A stretch of 64,000 bases of DNA from Salinibacter altiplanensis. GTDB taxonomy: Bacteria; Bacteroidota; Rhodothermia; Rhodothermales; Salinibacteraceae. Position 1 is the stretch's first letter, and every line of letters starts with the position of its first letter. The notes beneath the pieces are model-generated. The model saw only the letters and a program-made list of their open reading frames with translations, did no database searches and was not told the DNA's origin. This document shows positions 45,771-55,194 of the stretch, piece after piece. The position numbers were made by a program, and so were the translations under genes. Where the stretch lies: NCBI RefSeq assembly GCF_002894645.1, contig NZ_NCQY01000030.1:194302-258301 (forward strand), in the 5' to 3' direction.

Positions 45771-46741
45771 CAGGGCCGAAACGGCGAGGTCGACGACGCC
45801 TGCCGCTGCTCCCCAAGCACGTCGTCCAAAATTTGGTCTCCGCCCATCTCCAACAGGTCAGCGGCTAACTCACGTCCCACGGCGGCTCCGTCCTCCGGCG
45901 CACACCGACGCTGGTCGCGGTGGTGCTCGCTGCCGTCAAGGGCAGCGATGCAAGCGTCCAGCACCAGCGCGCCATCGTCCATACGGGCCCACGCCCCGAG
46001 CGGCACCTGGCAGCCCCCGCCCACCGTTTTCAGGAAGGCCCGCTCCGCGTCCGTGGCACACCCACTGGGGCCGTGGTGAAGCGTCTTCCGAAACAGGTCG
46101 CAGAGCGCTTCGTGATCCTCCCGACACGCAATGCCGAGCGCCCCCTGTCCCACCGCCGGCACGATGCGCGACGGATCGATCCGATCGCAAATGTGGACCG
46201 ACAGCCCGAGTCGCGCGAGGCCCGCCACGGCCAGGACCATCCCCGTCCAGTCGCTTTGGGCCAGCTTTTCGATGCGGGTATCCACGTTGCCCCGAACCGG
46301 CACAACGTCAAGGTCGGACCGCCACGTGAGCAACTGGGCCGTGCGGCGGAGGGAGGCAGTCGCGATCGTGGCTCCCTCCGGAAGGTCCTGGAGTGAACCG
46401 TCGAAGGAGGGGTGCGCGACGAACGCGTCGCGCGGGTCCGCACGCTCCCCGATCGCGGCCAGTGAAAGGCCCGAGGGAATGGTCGACGGGATGTCCTTGA
46501 GCGAGTGGACGGCCAGATCGACGGTCTCGTCAAGCAAGGCGCGGTCCAGTTCTTTGGTGAAGACCGCCTCCTCCCCAATCTCCGAGATCGGCGTGTCCGT
46601 CGACTCGTCGCCCCGTGTCGTGATGGTCTCCAACTCGACGCGGTGCCCAGCCGCTTCGAGCTTCGACCGTACGACGTTGGCCTGCCGGAGGGCCAGCTCA
46701 CTGCCCCGGGTGCCAAGAACGAGCGGATCGGGAATCGGCAT
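45770..46741 (-). CDS. hemC: Hydroxymethylbilane synthase (porphobilinogen deaminase)
   Basis: Polymerises four porphobilinogen units to hydroxymethylbilane. Family motifs: TRGSELALRQA (11-21), AVHSLKDIPS with the active-site Asp83, TASLRRTAQL (128-137), VRGNVDTRIEKL and the dipyrromethane cofactor Cys244 in GGGCQVPLGA. The 323-residue length is usual. The stop codon coincides with the right end of the IS element, so the last residues or the stop may stem from the insertion. Order hemA-hemC-(IS)-hemD on one strand argues that these were one operon. Confidence 0.95.
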   Translation of the reverse strand: MPIPDPLVLGTRGSELALRQANVVRSKLEAAGHRVELETITTRGDESTDTPISEIGEEAVFTKELDRALLDETVDLAVHSLKDIPSTIPSGLSLAAIGERADPRDAFVAHPSFDGSLQDLPEGATIATASLRRTAQLLTWRSDLDVVPVRGNVDTRIEKLAQSDWTGMVLAVAGLARLGLSVHICDRIDPSRIVPAVGQGALGIACREDHEALCDLFRKTLHHGPSGCATDAERAFLKTVGGGCQVPLGAWARMDDGALVLDACIAALDGSEHHRDQRRCAPEDGAAVGRELAADLLEMGGDQILDDVLGEQRQASSTSPFRP

Positions 46742-46873
46742 GCGCAGTCCACGGGAAGTTCGGAAGAGAGTGCAGGCTGCGCTCTTCGTACACGAAGCGC
46801 GAGGTCCCCAAGAATGTCGGGCGCTCCCCCCATTGGTGCGGTGTGCACTCGGGGCGCCGACCGGCTTGGGACC

Positions 46874-48316
46874 TTACCGGTCGTTCTCCCCCTCGGGATG
46901 GGGCACGGCCTGGTGCGCCGCGGAGAGGCGGAGGGCCTGTTGCACCTCCTCTGTCTCGTTGCCGTCGGCCCCAGGGTCGTGGGTCAGGTAGGGACAGCGG
47001 GACGGGGCCTCGCCCAGGTCAGGGGGATCAGCGTCGGGCGCTTCCGTCAAGGGCCGCCCGGCGGCCTCCTCGTCGGAGGGAGCGAAGAGCGCGTGCAGCA
47101 GCTCGATGCCCTGAACGAAATCGATGCTTTCCGGGTCGACGTTCTTGAGCCGCACGATGGGAACCGCCAGCAGTTTTTGCATGATCGACTCGGTGAGGCG
47201 GTCGACCTCTTCACGATCCATGCTGGTACGATGGGCGTGGCGGTCGACCTCCTGCTTCCGAATCGTGTCGAACGTGCTGCGGATCGCCTGGATGGCGGGC
47301 TGAAGGGCCTGTTGGTGAAAAACCCAGGTGACGAAGTCCTCCAGGAGCTCCTCGCAGATGGACTCCGCCTGAGGCACGGCATCGGCCCGACGCTCGCGTA
47401 CCTCATCGGTCCAGGCCTGCAGGTCGTCCAGGTCGTACAGCCGATACTTTGGGCGGTCGCCCACGGCCGGGTCCACGTTGCGGGGCATTGCCACGTCCAC
47501 GACGAGGGTCGCCTCATCGGGGGCGGGCAGCGCAGCGGCCCGGAGGACCGGGTCGGACGCACCGGTGGCCACCAGCACGAGGTCGGCGGCGGCGGCGGCC
47601 TCGTGGCGCTCGGCCCACGGCTCCGTGTCGCCACCAAACGACGACGCCACGTCTCGGGCCCGGTCGGGGGACCGGTTGACGACGGTCAGGGACTGGGGAG
47701 AATCCTCGACGAGGGCCTCCAGGGCAAGGCGGCCCATTTTTCCCGCCCCCACGAGCGCGACCGCAGCGTCTTCGAGCCCGCTTCCGTCGGCGGGGGCAGA
47801 AAGCGCTTGCCGTGCCATTTCCACGGCCGCAGTCGAAACCGACGCCGCCCCGTGAACCAGTCCGGTCTCCGAAGAAATACGCTTGGCAGCCCGAAACGCA
47901 GTATGGAGGAGCCGATGCATCACGGAATGGACACCGCCGGCCTCCACCGCCCGTTCATAGGCCGCCTTGACCTGTGCGAAGACTTGACGCTCGCCGAGCA
48001 CCACGGAGCGGAGACCGCTGGTTACCTGCAGCAGGTGCCGCACCGCCGCCTCGTCCCGCTCCTGAAAAGCGGTCTCTTCCGGCCAGGGTGCGCCGGCCCC
48101 TTGTCCGAGCAGGGCCTTCACCTGACGCAGGTCCGCCTCGGTGCCGTAGAGGTATGCCTCCGTGCGGTTGCAGGTGGACAGGACCACTACCTCCGCGTCG
48201 GCACTCAGGCTGAGACTGGCATACAGAGCCTCCTGCTCTTCCGCACTGAGCGCGAACGTTTCGGTCCGCTCCAGCGAGGTACATTCGTGATTCAGCCCGA
48301 CTGCGTAAAACCTCAT
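46874..48316 (-). CDS. hemA: Glutamyl-tRNA reductase
   Basis: Reduces glutamyl-tRNA to glutamate-1-semialdehyde, the first step of the C5 haem pathway. The catalytic Cys49 is in LSTCNRTE, the tRNA-binding segment GLRSVVLGERQVFAQV follows, and the NADPH fold VALVGAGKMGRLALEAL (about 190-207) is present, as are the dimerisation helices. The start ATG 48316 (MRFYAVGLNH) is typical; seven more in-frame residues are possible. A tail of about 60 residues beyond the dimerisation domain is acidic and low-complexity, making it longer (480 residues) than many homologues. hemC follows after 132 bases. Confidence 0.96.
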   Translation of the reverse strand: MRFYAVGLNHECTSLERTETFALSAEEQEALYASLSLSADAEVVVLSTCNRTEAYLYGTEADLRQVKALLGQGAGAPWPEETAFQERDEAAVRHLLQVTSGLRSVVLGERQVFAQVKAAYERAVEAGGVHSVMHRLLHTAFRAAKRISSETGLVHGAASVSTAAVEMARQALSAPADGSGLEDAAVALVGAGKMGRLALEALVEDSPQSLTVVNRSPDRARDVASSFGGDTEPWAERHEAAAAADLVLVATGASDPVLRAAALPAPDEATLVVDVAMPRNVDPAVGDRPKYRLYDLDDLQAWTDEVRERRADAVPQAESICEELLEDFVTWVFHQQALQPAIQAIRSTFDTIRKQEVDRHAHRTSMDREEVDRLTESIMQKLLAVPIVRLKNVDPESIDFVQGIELLHALFAPSDEEAAGRPLTEAPDADPPDLGEAPSRCPYLTHDPGADGNETEEVQQALRLSAAHQAVPHPEGENDR

Positions 48317-48402
48317 AGAGCTCGTTGAGAGACACAAGCCTTTGATGCAAATCTGTTACACGAGGCAGGGGGCTCTGTTCGCAAACAGGGTTGAATAAGA
48401 CG

Positions 48403-49122
48403 TCAACGCCCCGGAGGCACCAGACGTTCATCCGAATCCAGCCCCCCCAGGAGATCCAAAACAATTCCGGAGGAGGACCGGGCAGCTTCCTCTAAGAAGG
48501 CCCCAAAATCAAGATCGGAGGTGCCGTCCGCGTGGTCCGAAATGGCCCGCACCACGAGGTACGGAACGTCGTTCATCACACAGACCTGGCCCACGGCCGC
48601 CCCTTCCATCTCCACACAATCGCCGTCCAGTTCGTCACGGAGCCGACCGCGCTGCGACTCGTCTTCGACAAACGTGTCGCCGGTCAGCACGCGTCCCGCC
48701 TGAACTCGGCGATCAGTGGGTCCCACCTTCAGGGCACGGCGCCGGAGGACCGGATTCGTCTCGAAGAACCGGTGCTCGGTGAAGGGAATCTGCCCGCGGG
48801 GCAGGCCCATGAAATCCACCTGCACGTCGTGGTGCACACAATCGCTCGCCACCACGATGTCGCCGATGTCAAGCGCAGGATTTAGGGCTCCGGCCGAGCC
48901 CGTACAAAGAACGGCGTCGGCGCCGAACGCATCGATTAGAATCTGCGTGCACAGGGCGGCATTGACCTTTCCCACCCCGGCCCGGACGAGGGCGAGATCG
49001 TGTCCGTGCCAGTAGGCCTCATGGATCGTCAGGCCTGCACGCTCGGTCGAGGCCCGGAGGGTGCAGTGCTCCAGATATCGCTCCATCTCGACATCCATTG
49101 CAGAGATGATGGCCAACGACAT
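48403..49122 (-). CDS. mtnN: 5'-methylthioadenosine/S-adenosylhomocysteine nucleosidase
   Basis: Cleaves adenine from methylthioadenosine or S-adenosylhomocysteine. Catalytic and binding residues of the PNP/MTAN fold are visible: Glu12 (MDVEME), GVGKVNAA (49-56), TGSAGAL (74-80), CVEMEGAA with E173 and ISDHADG with Asp196. The length of 239 residues is normal. A role as futalosine hydrolase (menaquinone pathway) is a known alternative for this fold, but no menaquinone genes are nearby. The gene lies upstream of hemA and downstream of a lipoprotein gene on the same strand, with gaps of 86 and 17 bases. Confidence 0.9.
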   Translation of the reverse strand: MSLAIISAMDVEMERYLEHCTLRASTERAGLTIHEAYWHGHDLALVRAGVGKVNAALCTQILIDAFGADAVLCTGSAGALNPALDIGDIVVASDCVHHDVQVDFMGLPRGQIPFTEHRFFETNPVLRRRALKVGPTDRRVQAGRVLTGDTFVEDESQRGRLRDELDGDCVEMEGAAVGQVCVMNDVPYLVVRAISDHADGTSDLDFGAFLEEAARSSSGIVLDLLGGLDSDERLVPPGR

Positions 49123-49139
49123 AGACAGGAAGACCTCAG

Positions 49140-49697
49140 TTATCGCATGACGTATTGATCGACGGGCCCTTGGTAGACCGCACGGCGATCGTTGTCGGCG
49201 AGCTCACCGACAATTGCTCCGAGAAGCCCTCCGGCGAGGCCAATGAGTCCTCCATAGTACAAACCGAGTGCCGCTCCAAGCCCACAGGAGGATCTACACG
49301 ACAGGGCCGATGTCCCAAAGAGAAAGAGTCCGGGGGCAGCACCAACGGCGAGCCCCGCCAATCCTCCCCCGCCTCCTACGTGTGCCACGATCCGCTGCAC
49401 CTCGTGGATCGAACGGGAGCGGGTGGTTTCATCGATCTGGGGAGTGCGCGCCCACCGATCAGGCGCTCCGGGATCCGTGTGGAGTCGATACCGAATGGAA
49501 TCTGGCGACACGCGAACGTATTCCGCATCCTTGACTCGGTCTCCGGAGACCCACACAATCGTCGCATCGGCCGTTTCGAGGACCCGATTAACCTCCGAAA
49601 GCCGGGTGGGGGGCTGGGCAATCTCGGGACCCTGCGCGCAACCGACGAGGAAGAGGACCGAGAGGGCAAGGAAGAGGGAATAGATTCGACAATGCAT
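49140..49697 (-). CDS. Hypothetical lipoprotein with glycine-zipper segments
   Basis: A 185-residue lipoprotein: signal with lipobox LVGC (Cys20), a central part in which short strands dominate (ATIVWVSGDRVKDAEYVRVS), and two Gly/Ala/Leu-rich stretches (about 110-130 and 150-175) that resemble glycine-zipper membrane segments. No family was recognised. The start at ATG 49697 was chosen for the lipobox; an ATG at 49784 adds 29 residues without signal character. It is 17 bases upstream of mtnN and probably shares its transcript, although no functional link is evident. Confidence 0.65.
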   Translation of the reverse strand: MHCRIYSLFLALSVLFLVGCAQGPEIAQPPTRLSEVNRVLETADATIVWVSGDRVKDAEYVRVSPDSIRYRLHTDPGAPDRWARTPQIDETTRSRSIHEVQRIVAHVGGGGGLAGLAVGAAPGLFLFGTSALSCRSSCGLGAALGLYYGGLIGLAGGLLGAIVGELADNDRRAVYQGPVDQYVMR

Positions 49698-49808
49698 CTC
49701 GTCGGGGCTCTGCGAAGCGGGTCGTTTGGGGTCGACGGAGCCGCAGGCATTGCCGATCAAGTAACGACAGTGCTCCCTCCCCATTCACGTGCTACCGCAG
49801 TTCGCACG

Positions 49809-51947
49809 CTACCGCACGACCGATCCATTTTCGGCCGCGGCCGTCACCGGAACGAACGTGCCGTCCGGCTCCTCCGCCATCAGCACCATCCCTTCACTCT
49901 CGAACCCGAACATTTCCTTCGGGGCCATATTGGCGACAACGACCACCTCCAGCCCCACGACCTCATCGGGAGACATCTGCTCGGCCACGCCCGCCAGGAT
50001 CTGCCGCTCCTCCACGCCGATGTCCACGTCCAGCCGGAGGAGCTTGTCGGCGTCGGGCACCGGCTCGGCGGCCGTTACGGTGCCGGCGCGCAGGTCGAGG
50101 TTGGTGAAGTCGTCGAAGGAAATGTTGTCTTTCAGCTCGTCGTAATCCATGTCAGTGGGGGATGGGTCTGAATCTCGTTCAGCGGCCCGCTCGCGGAGCT
50201 TCTCGATCTGGGCCTCGATGGTGTCGTCGTCGATTTTCTTGAAGAGCGGCTCTGGGTCTGGGCCGCTCAGGATCGGGTGGCCGGTGGGCAACAGGGGCGT
50301 TCCGGCGTCCGCCCATCCGACCGCGTCGGCAGGATTGTCGTCGGGCGTGCTGGTGCGCACATTCTCCAGCCCGAGGCGCTCCCGCAGCTCCGCCGCGGCG
50401 CTGGGCACCACCGGCTCAAACAGAATGGAGAGCGCGGCGCACACCTGCAGGCTGACGTGAATCGTGTTCGCGCAGGCCTGCGGGTCGCTCTCGTTGGTAT
50501 GCCACGGCTCCGTCTCGTTGAAGTACTTGTTGCCACGGCGCGCCAGCGCCATCGTCTCGAAGACGGCGTCTCGGGTGCGGTGCTCCTCGTAGGCCGTGCC
50601 GATCGTGTCGGGCGCCTCGGCCATCCTGTCGAGCATGGCCCGGTCGGCCTCCGAGGGGTCTTGCAGGGACGGGACCGTGCCGTCGAAGTAGCGCTGCGCA
50701 AACGTGAGCGTCCGGTGCACAAAGTTGCCGAAGACGTTGGCAAGCTCCCCGTTCACGTGCTGCTGAAACCCGTCCCAGCTAAAGTCAGCGTCTTTCGTCT
50801 CGGGGAGGGTGGTGGCGAGGGCGTAGCGGAGCAGGTCGGGGGCGTGCCGCTCGTCTGCGAAGTCGTCGAGGTACTCGTGGAGCCAGACCGCCCAGCCGCG
50901 GCTCGTGGACAGCTTCTCGCCCTCCAGGTTCAGAAACTCGTTCGCGGGCACGTTGTCCGGCAGGACGTAGTTGCCATGCTCCATGAGCATGGACGGAAAC
51001 ATGAGGCAGTGGAAGACAATGTTGTCCTTGCCGATGAAGTGCACGAGGCGGGTGTCGTCCTCTTGCCAGTAGTCGGTCCACTTTTCGGGATCGCCCTGCG
51101 CTTCGGCCCACTCTTTGGTGGCCGAGATGTAGCCGATGGGGGCGTCGAACCACACGTAGATGACCTTTCCCTCTGCCTCCAGCCCGTGCCGTTCGGCCAC
51201 GTCTTCGGGCACTGGCACGCCCCAGGGCACGTCGCGGGTGATGGCGCGGCCCTTCAGCCCCTCGTCGAACCAGCTCTGGATCTGCCCGAGGACGTTGTTT
51301 TTCCACTCCGGGTGCGCGCCGATCCAGTCTTCCAACTGGGCCTGAAGCTCACCCAGTGGAAGGTGCCAGTGAGTCGTCTCTTTCAATTCAGGCGTCGCGT
51401 CAGTGAGCGTGCTCTGCGGGGTCTCCAGCTCGGTGGGGCTGAGCGACGAGCCGCACTGCTCGCACTGGTCGCCGTAGGCTTCCTCGTAGCCGCACACCGG
51501 ACACGTGCCCACCACGAACCGATCGGCCAAAAACATCTCGGCCTCTGGGTCATAGAGCTGCTCGTCAGTGCTGAGGTCGAAGCCATCGTTCTCGTCGAGC
51601 ACCCGGAAGAAGTCTTGGGTCGTCTCCACGTGCGTCTCGCTGGAGGTGCGCCCGTAGTGGTCGAAGCTCATCCCGAGCCGCTCGAAGCTATCGCGGATCT
51701 GGGGATGGTAGGTGTCGATGATGTCTTCTGGGGTTCGATCCTCGCGGATGGCCCGCATCAGAATGGCGACGCCCATCTCGTCGGAGCCGCAGATGAAGGC
51801 CACGTCCTCGCCCTTCAGCCGCTGGTAGCGCACGAAAAGGTCCGCCGGCAGGTAGGCCCCCGCCAGGTGGCCGATGTGAATGGGGCCGTTGGCGTACGGA
51901 AGGGCCGCGGTGACGAGCAGCCGCTCGAATGCAGGAGAGTCTGCCAT
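49809..51947 (-). CDS. metG: Methionyl-tRNA synthetase
   Basis: Charges tRNA-Met. The class I signatures are HIGHL (residues 24-28) and KLSTS (K345-S349), a variant of KMSKS. A zinc knuckle CPVCGYEEAYGDQCEQCG lies at about 150-167. The C-terminal ~115 residues form the EMAP/Trbp111-like tRNA-binding domain (LDLRAGTVTAAEPVPDADKL). The 712-residue length matches the long, dimeric form. Acidic linkers (SDPSPTDMDYDE) before the last domain fit the proteome. A small acidic gene lies 109 bases upstream on the same strand. Confidence 0.97.
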   Translation of the reverse strand: MADSPAFERLLVTAALPYANGPIHIGHLAGAYLPADLFVRYQRLKGEDVAFICGSDEMGVAILMRAIREDRTPEDIIDTYHPQIRDSFERLGMSFDHYGRTSSETHVETTQDFFRVLDENDGFDLSTDEQLYDPEAEMFLADRFVVGTCPVCGYEEAYGDQCEQCGSSLSPTELETPQSTLTDATPELKETTHWHLPLGELQAQLEDWIGAHPEWKNNVLGQIQSWFDEGLKGRAITRDVPWGVPVPEDVAERHGLEAEGKVIYVWFDAPIGYISATKEWAEAQGDPEKWTDYWQEDDTRLVHFIGKDNIVFHCLMFPSMLMEHGNYVLPDNVPANEFLNLEGEKLSTSRGWAVWLHEYLDDFADERHAPDLLRYALATTLPETKDADFSWDGFQQHVNGELANVFGNFVHRTLTFAQRYFDGTVPSLQDPSEADRAMLDRMAEAPDTIGTAYEEHRTRDAVFETMALARRGNKYFNETEPWHTNESDPQACANTIHVSLQVCAALSILFEPVVPSAAAELRERLGLENVRTSTPDDNPADAVGWADAGTPLLPTGHPILSGPDPEPLFKKIDDDTIEAQIEKLRERAAERDSDPSPTDMDYDELKDNISFDDFTNLDLRAGTVTAAEPVPDADKLLRLDVDIGVEERQILAGVAEQMSPDEVVGLEVVVVANMAPKEMFGFESEGMVLMAEEPDGTFVPVTAAAENGSVVR

Positions 51948-52056
51948 CGGTGGTCAGTCGGGGACGTGCAAAGCGTGGAGAATGTCTTCGGGAACGGGGG
52001 CCTTGGGGACAGCCAGTCCGCCCCGGTGACTCCCTCCGGGACGGGTTCTACCGGGT

Positions 52057-52395
52057 CTAGTTGAAACTCACCCCGTCGAGCGGATCGCCCTCTTTCTTCC
52101 GAAGGGCTTCCTCGGCAAACCAGGCCTCCTCTACCTCCTGGGTCGTATCCGGGAGGTCTTCGTGGGGCTTTTCGTAGCCCTCGATGTCCTTGAGCCAGAC
52201 GAGTGTCTTGGTCCGCATCGTGCCGTCCTTCGCCTCAAACTCGATGTCTTCTTCCCGGGCGGCGCAGGTTCCCTCGGCCTCCCCGTACACACCGCCCAGC
52301 TTGGGGTGGCGCAGCAGAATGCGCACACGCTCCCCATAGTCGAATCGACTGTCCTGAAAGTCAGCGTCGCTGTACGTTGCCACGGGTCGTTGCAA
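52057..52395 (-). CDS. Small acidic hypothetical protein
   Basis: A 112-residue soluble protein, rich in Glu and Asp, starting MQRPVATYSDADFQDSRFDY. A strand-rich core (ERVRILLRHPKLGGVYGEAE, then KTLVWLKDIEGYE) is followed by an acidic helix (TQEVEEAWFAEEALRKKEGD). No signal peptide, no cysteine pairs and no known motif. It precedes metG on the same strand by 109 bases and is divergent from hisB. Function is unknown; conservation next to metG would be the first thing to look for. Confidence 0.6.
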   Translation of the reverse strand: MQRPVATYSDADFQDSRFDYGERVRILLRHPKLGGVYGEAEGTCAAREEDIEFEAKDGTMRTKTLVWLKDIEGYEKPHEDLPDTTQEVEEAWFAEEALRKKEGDPLDGVSFN

Positions 52396-52550
52396 TTCTT
52401 CGCGGGAGATTGGAGCATGCGTATCAACCGGTGGGCACTTCCTCCGGATCCAAGTATATGGATCAGCGGATGCTTCTGCGTGTTCACGACGCGTGAGCCC
52501 CTTGTGAAAACAGCAACGCCCCGCCTCTCTCTCCAGCCTCTGGTCCCCTG

Positions 52551-53159
52551 ATGTCCAGCTCTCGTTTCTCCCCCCGCACGGCGACCGTCGAGCGCACCAC
52601 TGCCGAGACGAATGTGTCCATTGCCCTCACCCTCGATGGCGACGGAACCTACGACGTCGACACCGGCGTCGGCTTTTTCGACCACATGCTATCTCTCTTC
52701 GCCAAGCATGGCGCACTCGACCTCACGGTGCAGTGCGACGGCGATCTGGAGGTGGACGACCACCATACGGTCGAGGACGTGGCCATCGGCCTTGGCCGTG
52801 CCCTCAACGACGCCCTCGGGGACAAGGCCCACATCGCCCGCTACGGCCACGCCTACGTCCCGATGGACGATGCATTGGCCCGGGCTGTGGTCGACCTCTC
52901 GGGACGAAGCTACTGTCACCTGGAGGCCGCCTTTCAGCGGGACCAGGTCGGCGGCCTGTCCACGGAACTGGTCGAACACGTGTGGCGCTCTGTAGCGGAT
53001 CACGCCCGCTGCAACCTGCACCTGACGGTCCTCCACGGCCACAACGCCCACCACAAGATTGAAGCCCTCTTCAAGGCCGCCGCCCGTGCCCTGCGCGGGG
53101 CCGTTCATCGCCGGGCCGCCCACGCCGAGGTGGCCTCCACCAAGGGCACGCTCGCCTGA
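52551..53159 (+). CDS. hisB: Imidazoleglycerol-phosphate dehydratase
   Basis: Sixth step of histidine biosynthesis. The manganese-binding His/Glu motifs are complete: GVGFFDHMLSLFAKHG (39-54), DDHHTVEDVAIGLG (68-81) and the second-half VLHGHNAHHKIEALFKAAAR. The length of 202 residues is that of the stand-alone dehydratase, without a fused phosphatase. It opens a plus-strand histidine cluster (proC, hisH, hisA, hisF). No His-rich leader peptide was seen in the upstream ~150 bases. Confidence 0.96.
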   Translation: MSSSRFSPRTATVERTTAETNVSIALTLDGDGTYDVDTGVGFFDHMLSLFAKHGALDLTVQCDGDLEVDDHHTVEDVAIGLGRALNDALGDKAHIARYGHAYVPMDDALARAVVDLSGRSYCHLEAAFQRDQVGGLSTELVEHVWRSVADHARCNLHLTVLHGHNAHHKIEALFKAAARALRGAVHRRAAHAEVASTKGTLA

Positions 53160-53291
53160 CGGCAATGCCCAGGACCTGCGGCCGGCGGAGAACCGGTGTT
53201 CACTTCTGAGGCGTTGGGGACATGTGCCCCCACACGACGACGTCTTGTCGCGTCCCACTCCCTGCCCTTTTGCGAACCACGCCCCCCTTCC

Positions 53292-54110
53292 ATGCTTTCA
53301 GACGATACGGTTGCCGTCATCGGCGCCGGCAATATCGGCCACGCCCTCATCGGCGGGATGATCGGCAGCAACCTAATCGAGGCCGAGGACGTGATCGCGA
53401 CCCGCCGGACCCCCTCGGCCCTCGACGCGATGGCGGAGGAGTTTCCCGGCCTCCGGACCACCACCGACAACGTGGAGGCTGTGCAGGACGCCTCCCTCAT
53501 CCTGCTTACCATCAAGCCCCAGAGTCGGGCCGAGGTGATCACCAACATCCGCGACCATGTGGACCGCGGAGTTCTCGTCATCAGCGTACTGGCCGGCATC
53601 ACCAGTGAGCGACTTCAACTCGGGTTCGGGCAAGACCAGCCCGTAGTCCGCGCCATGCCCAACACCCCGGCCCTCGTGGATGCGGGCGCAACCGCGCTCG
53701 CCCCCGGCACCTACGCAACCGACGGCCACTTGGACAAGGCGCGGTCGATTTTCGAGGCTGTGGGGGACGCCGTGGTCGTGCCCGAGGAGCACATGGATGC
53801 CGTGACGGGACTCTCGGGGAGCGGCCCGGCGTACGTGTACATGTTCATCGAGGCGCTTACCGACGCGGGGGTAAAACAAGGCATGGCCCGGAGCGACGCC
53901 TCGAAGCTGGCTCGCCAGACGGTCTACGGCGCTGCGAAGTTGGCCATCGACACGGACAAGCACCCCGCCATCCTGCGCGACGAGGTGACCACGCCCGGGG
54001 GCACCGCCATCGCCGCGGTGTCGTCGCTCGAGGAGCACGGCCTTCGCACCATGCTCATCAACGCCGTCGGCACCGCGACCCAACGCTCCGAAGAGCTCAA
54101 CGACGAGTAG
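53292..54110 (+). CDS. proC: Pyrroline-5-carboxylate reductase
   Basis: Last step of proline biosynthesis. The N-terminal NAD(P)H site reads VAVIGAGNIGHALIGGM (G11-x-G13-x-x-G16). The C-terminal half has the family signature GLSGSGPAYVYMFIEAL and RQTVYGAAKLAIDT, then DEVTTPGGTAIAAVSSLEEH. 272 residues is normal. The start ATG 53292 opens directly with the dinucleotide fold; an earlier ATG at 53196 adds a random-looking leader. It sits between hisB (132 bases) and hisH (78 bases), an uncommon place for a proline gene, and possibly has its own promoter or takes part in the his transcript. Proline is also a compatible-solute route in halophiles. Confidence 0.95.
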   Translation: MLSDDTVAVIGAGNIGHALIGGMIGSNLIEAEDVIATRRTPSALDAMAEEFPGLRTTTDNVEAVQDASLILLTIKPQSRAEVITNIRDHVDRGVLVISVLAGITSERLQLGFGQDQPVVRAMPNTPALVDAGATALAPGTYATDGHLDKARSIFEAVGDAVVVPEEHMDAVTGLSGSGPAYVYMFIEALTDAGVKQGMARSDASKLARQTVYGAAKLAIDTDKHPAILRDEVTTPGGTAIAAVSSLEEHGLRTMLINAVGTATQRSEELNDE

Positions 54111-54188
54111 CGGCCATGTCGCCGCGCACCGAGGTGCGGTGTTCACCTGCCCACGCCTGGACTGTTTTTCCTGCACTCTTTTGTCCCC

Positions 54189-54842
54189 ATGACGACCCTC
54201 ATCGACTACGGCATCGGCAACCTTCGATCAATCGGAAAAGCCCTCGAGACAGTGGGGGCAACGGTACACCGGACCGACGATCCTGCGGCCATCCGGGACG
54301 CCGAGCGCCTCGTTCTGCCAGGGGTCGGGGCGTTCCGGGCCTGCATCGATGAAATTCGCCAGCGTGGCCTGGAGGGGCCGATTCACCACGCCATCGACCG
54401 CGGCGTCCCCTTCCTGGGGGTCTGCGTCGGAATGCAGCTGCTCTTCGAGACCGGCCATGAGAAGGGCGAGCACGAAGGACTCGGCGTCCTCCCCGGCCAC
54501 GTTGCTCATTTTCGGGACACCGGCGCGGGCATGCCCGAGGACCTCTCGGTCCCACACATGGGATGGAACGCGATCACCCCCACTCGCCACCACCCGCTGC
54601 TCGACGGGCTGGGGGACGCGCCGTACGTCTATTTCGTGCACTCCTACCATCCCGTGGCGGACGCCTCGGACGATGTGCTCACCACCACCGCCTACGGGCA
54701 CACGTTTCCGTCCGTCGTGCAGCGCGACAACGTGTTCGGCGTCCAGTTCCACCCCGAAAAGTCACAGGCCGCCGGCCTCGGGCTGCTTGAAAACTTCACT
54801 GCGCTCCCAACGGCCAATGAGGCCGAGACGGTCTCGACCTAA
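54189..54842 (+). CDS. hisH: Imidazole glycerol phosphate synthase, glutaminase subunit
   Basis: Supplies ammonia from glutamine to HisF. The class I amidotransferase triad is Cys79 (GVCVGMQLLFE), His188 and Glu190 (VQFHPEKSQ). The 217-residue length is normal. The partner hisF lies about 1.7 kb further on, after a short non-coding region, a cold-shock gene on the other strand and hisA. The stop codon is followed by a gap of about 920 bases before hisA, so hisH may end the first his transcript. Confidence 0.96.
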   Translation: MTTLIDYGIGNLRSIGKALETVGATVHRTDDPAAIRDAERLVLPGVGAFRACIDEIRQRGLEGPIHHAIDRGVPFLGVCVGMQLLFETGHEKGEHEGLGVLPGHVAHFRDTGAGMPEDLSVPHMGWNAITPTRHHPLLDGLGDAPYVYFVHSYHPVADASDDVLTTTAYGHTFPSVVQRDNVFGVQFHPEKSQAAGLGLLENFTALPTANEAETVST

Positions 54843-54879
54843 AAGGTTTCCCGAACGGGTGCGGCGTTAAAGTGTGGAC

Positions 54880-54972
54880 CTAGAGAAACTGAATCAACAG
54901 AAGGACGACACAACTTATTCCGCCTGCGAGAACGGTTAGGGATCGAATGGCGGTGTCGACAGAATTTTCCAT
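54880..54972 (-). CDS. Possible 30-residue membrane peptide
   Basis: An open frame from ATG 54972 gives MENSVDTAIRSLTVLAGGIS and then a hydrophobic helix VVLLLIQFL. It is long enough for one transmembrane pass and has a charged N-terminus. It could be a genuine small membrane protein, but the upstream codons in the same frame do not stop for long, and there is no independent evidence. Confidence 0.2.
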   Translation of the reverse strand: MENSVDTAIRSLTVLAGGISCVVLLLIQFL

Positions 54973-55194
54973 GAGGCTGAAATCACCAACGCTTGGCACC
55001 AGAGTTCTTCCGTGTCTTTCGGCCTTGGCAATCGACCAAAAACGGTGCCAGCACCGTCGACCTACGGGGCTACGCCCTATTTGCCTCCCAAAACCGCTCC
55101 TTCGTGACTCGGCCGTGTAACTCCTACACGAGGAAGACACCTGTATGGGGGCTGTTTTCTCCTCGTTTCTCCCCGACAACACCTCCCCCAACAG

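Noticed and set aside
46505..48328. 607-codon plus-strand frame across hemA and hemC
   Set aside because: It runs antisense to both real genes; it shows no motif.
50277..52064. 595-codon plus-strand frame
   Set aside because: Antisense of metG.
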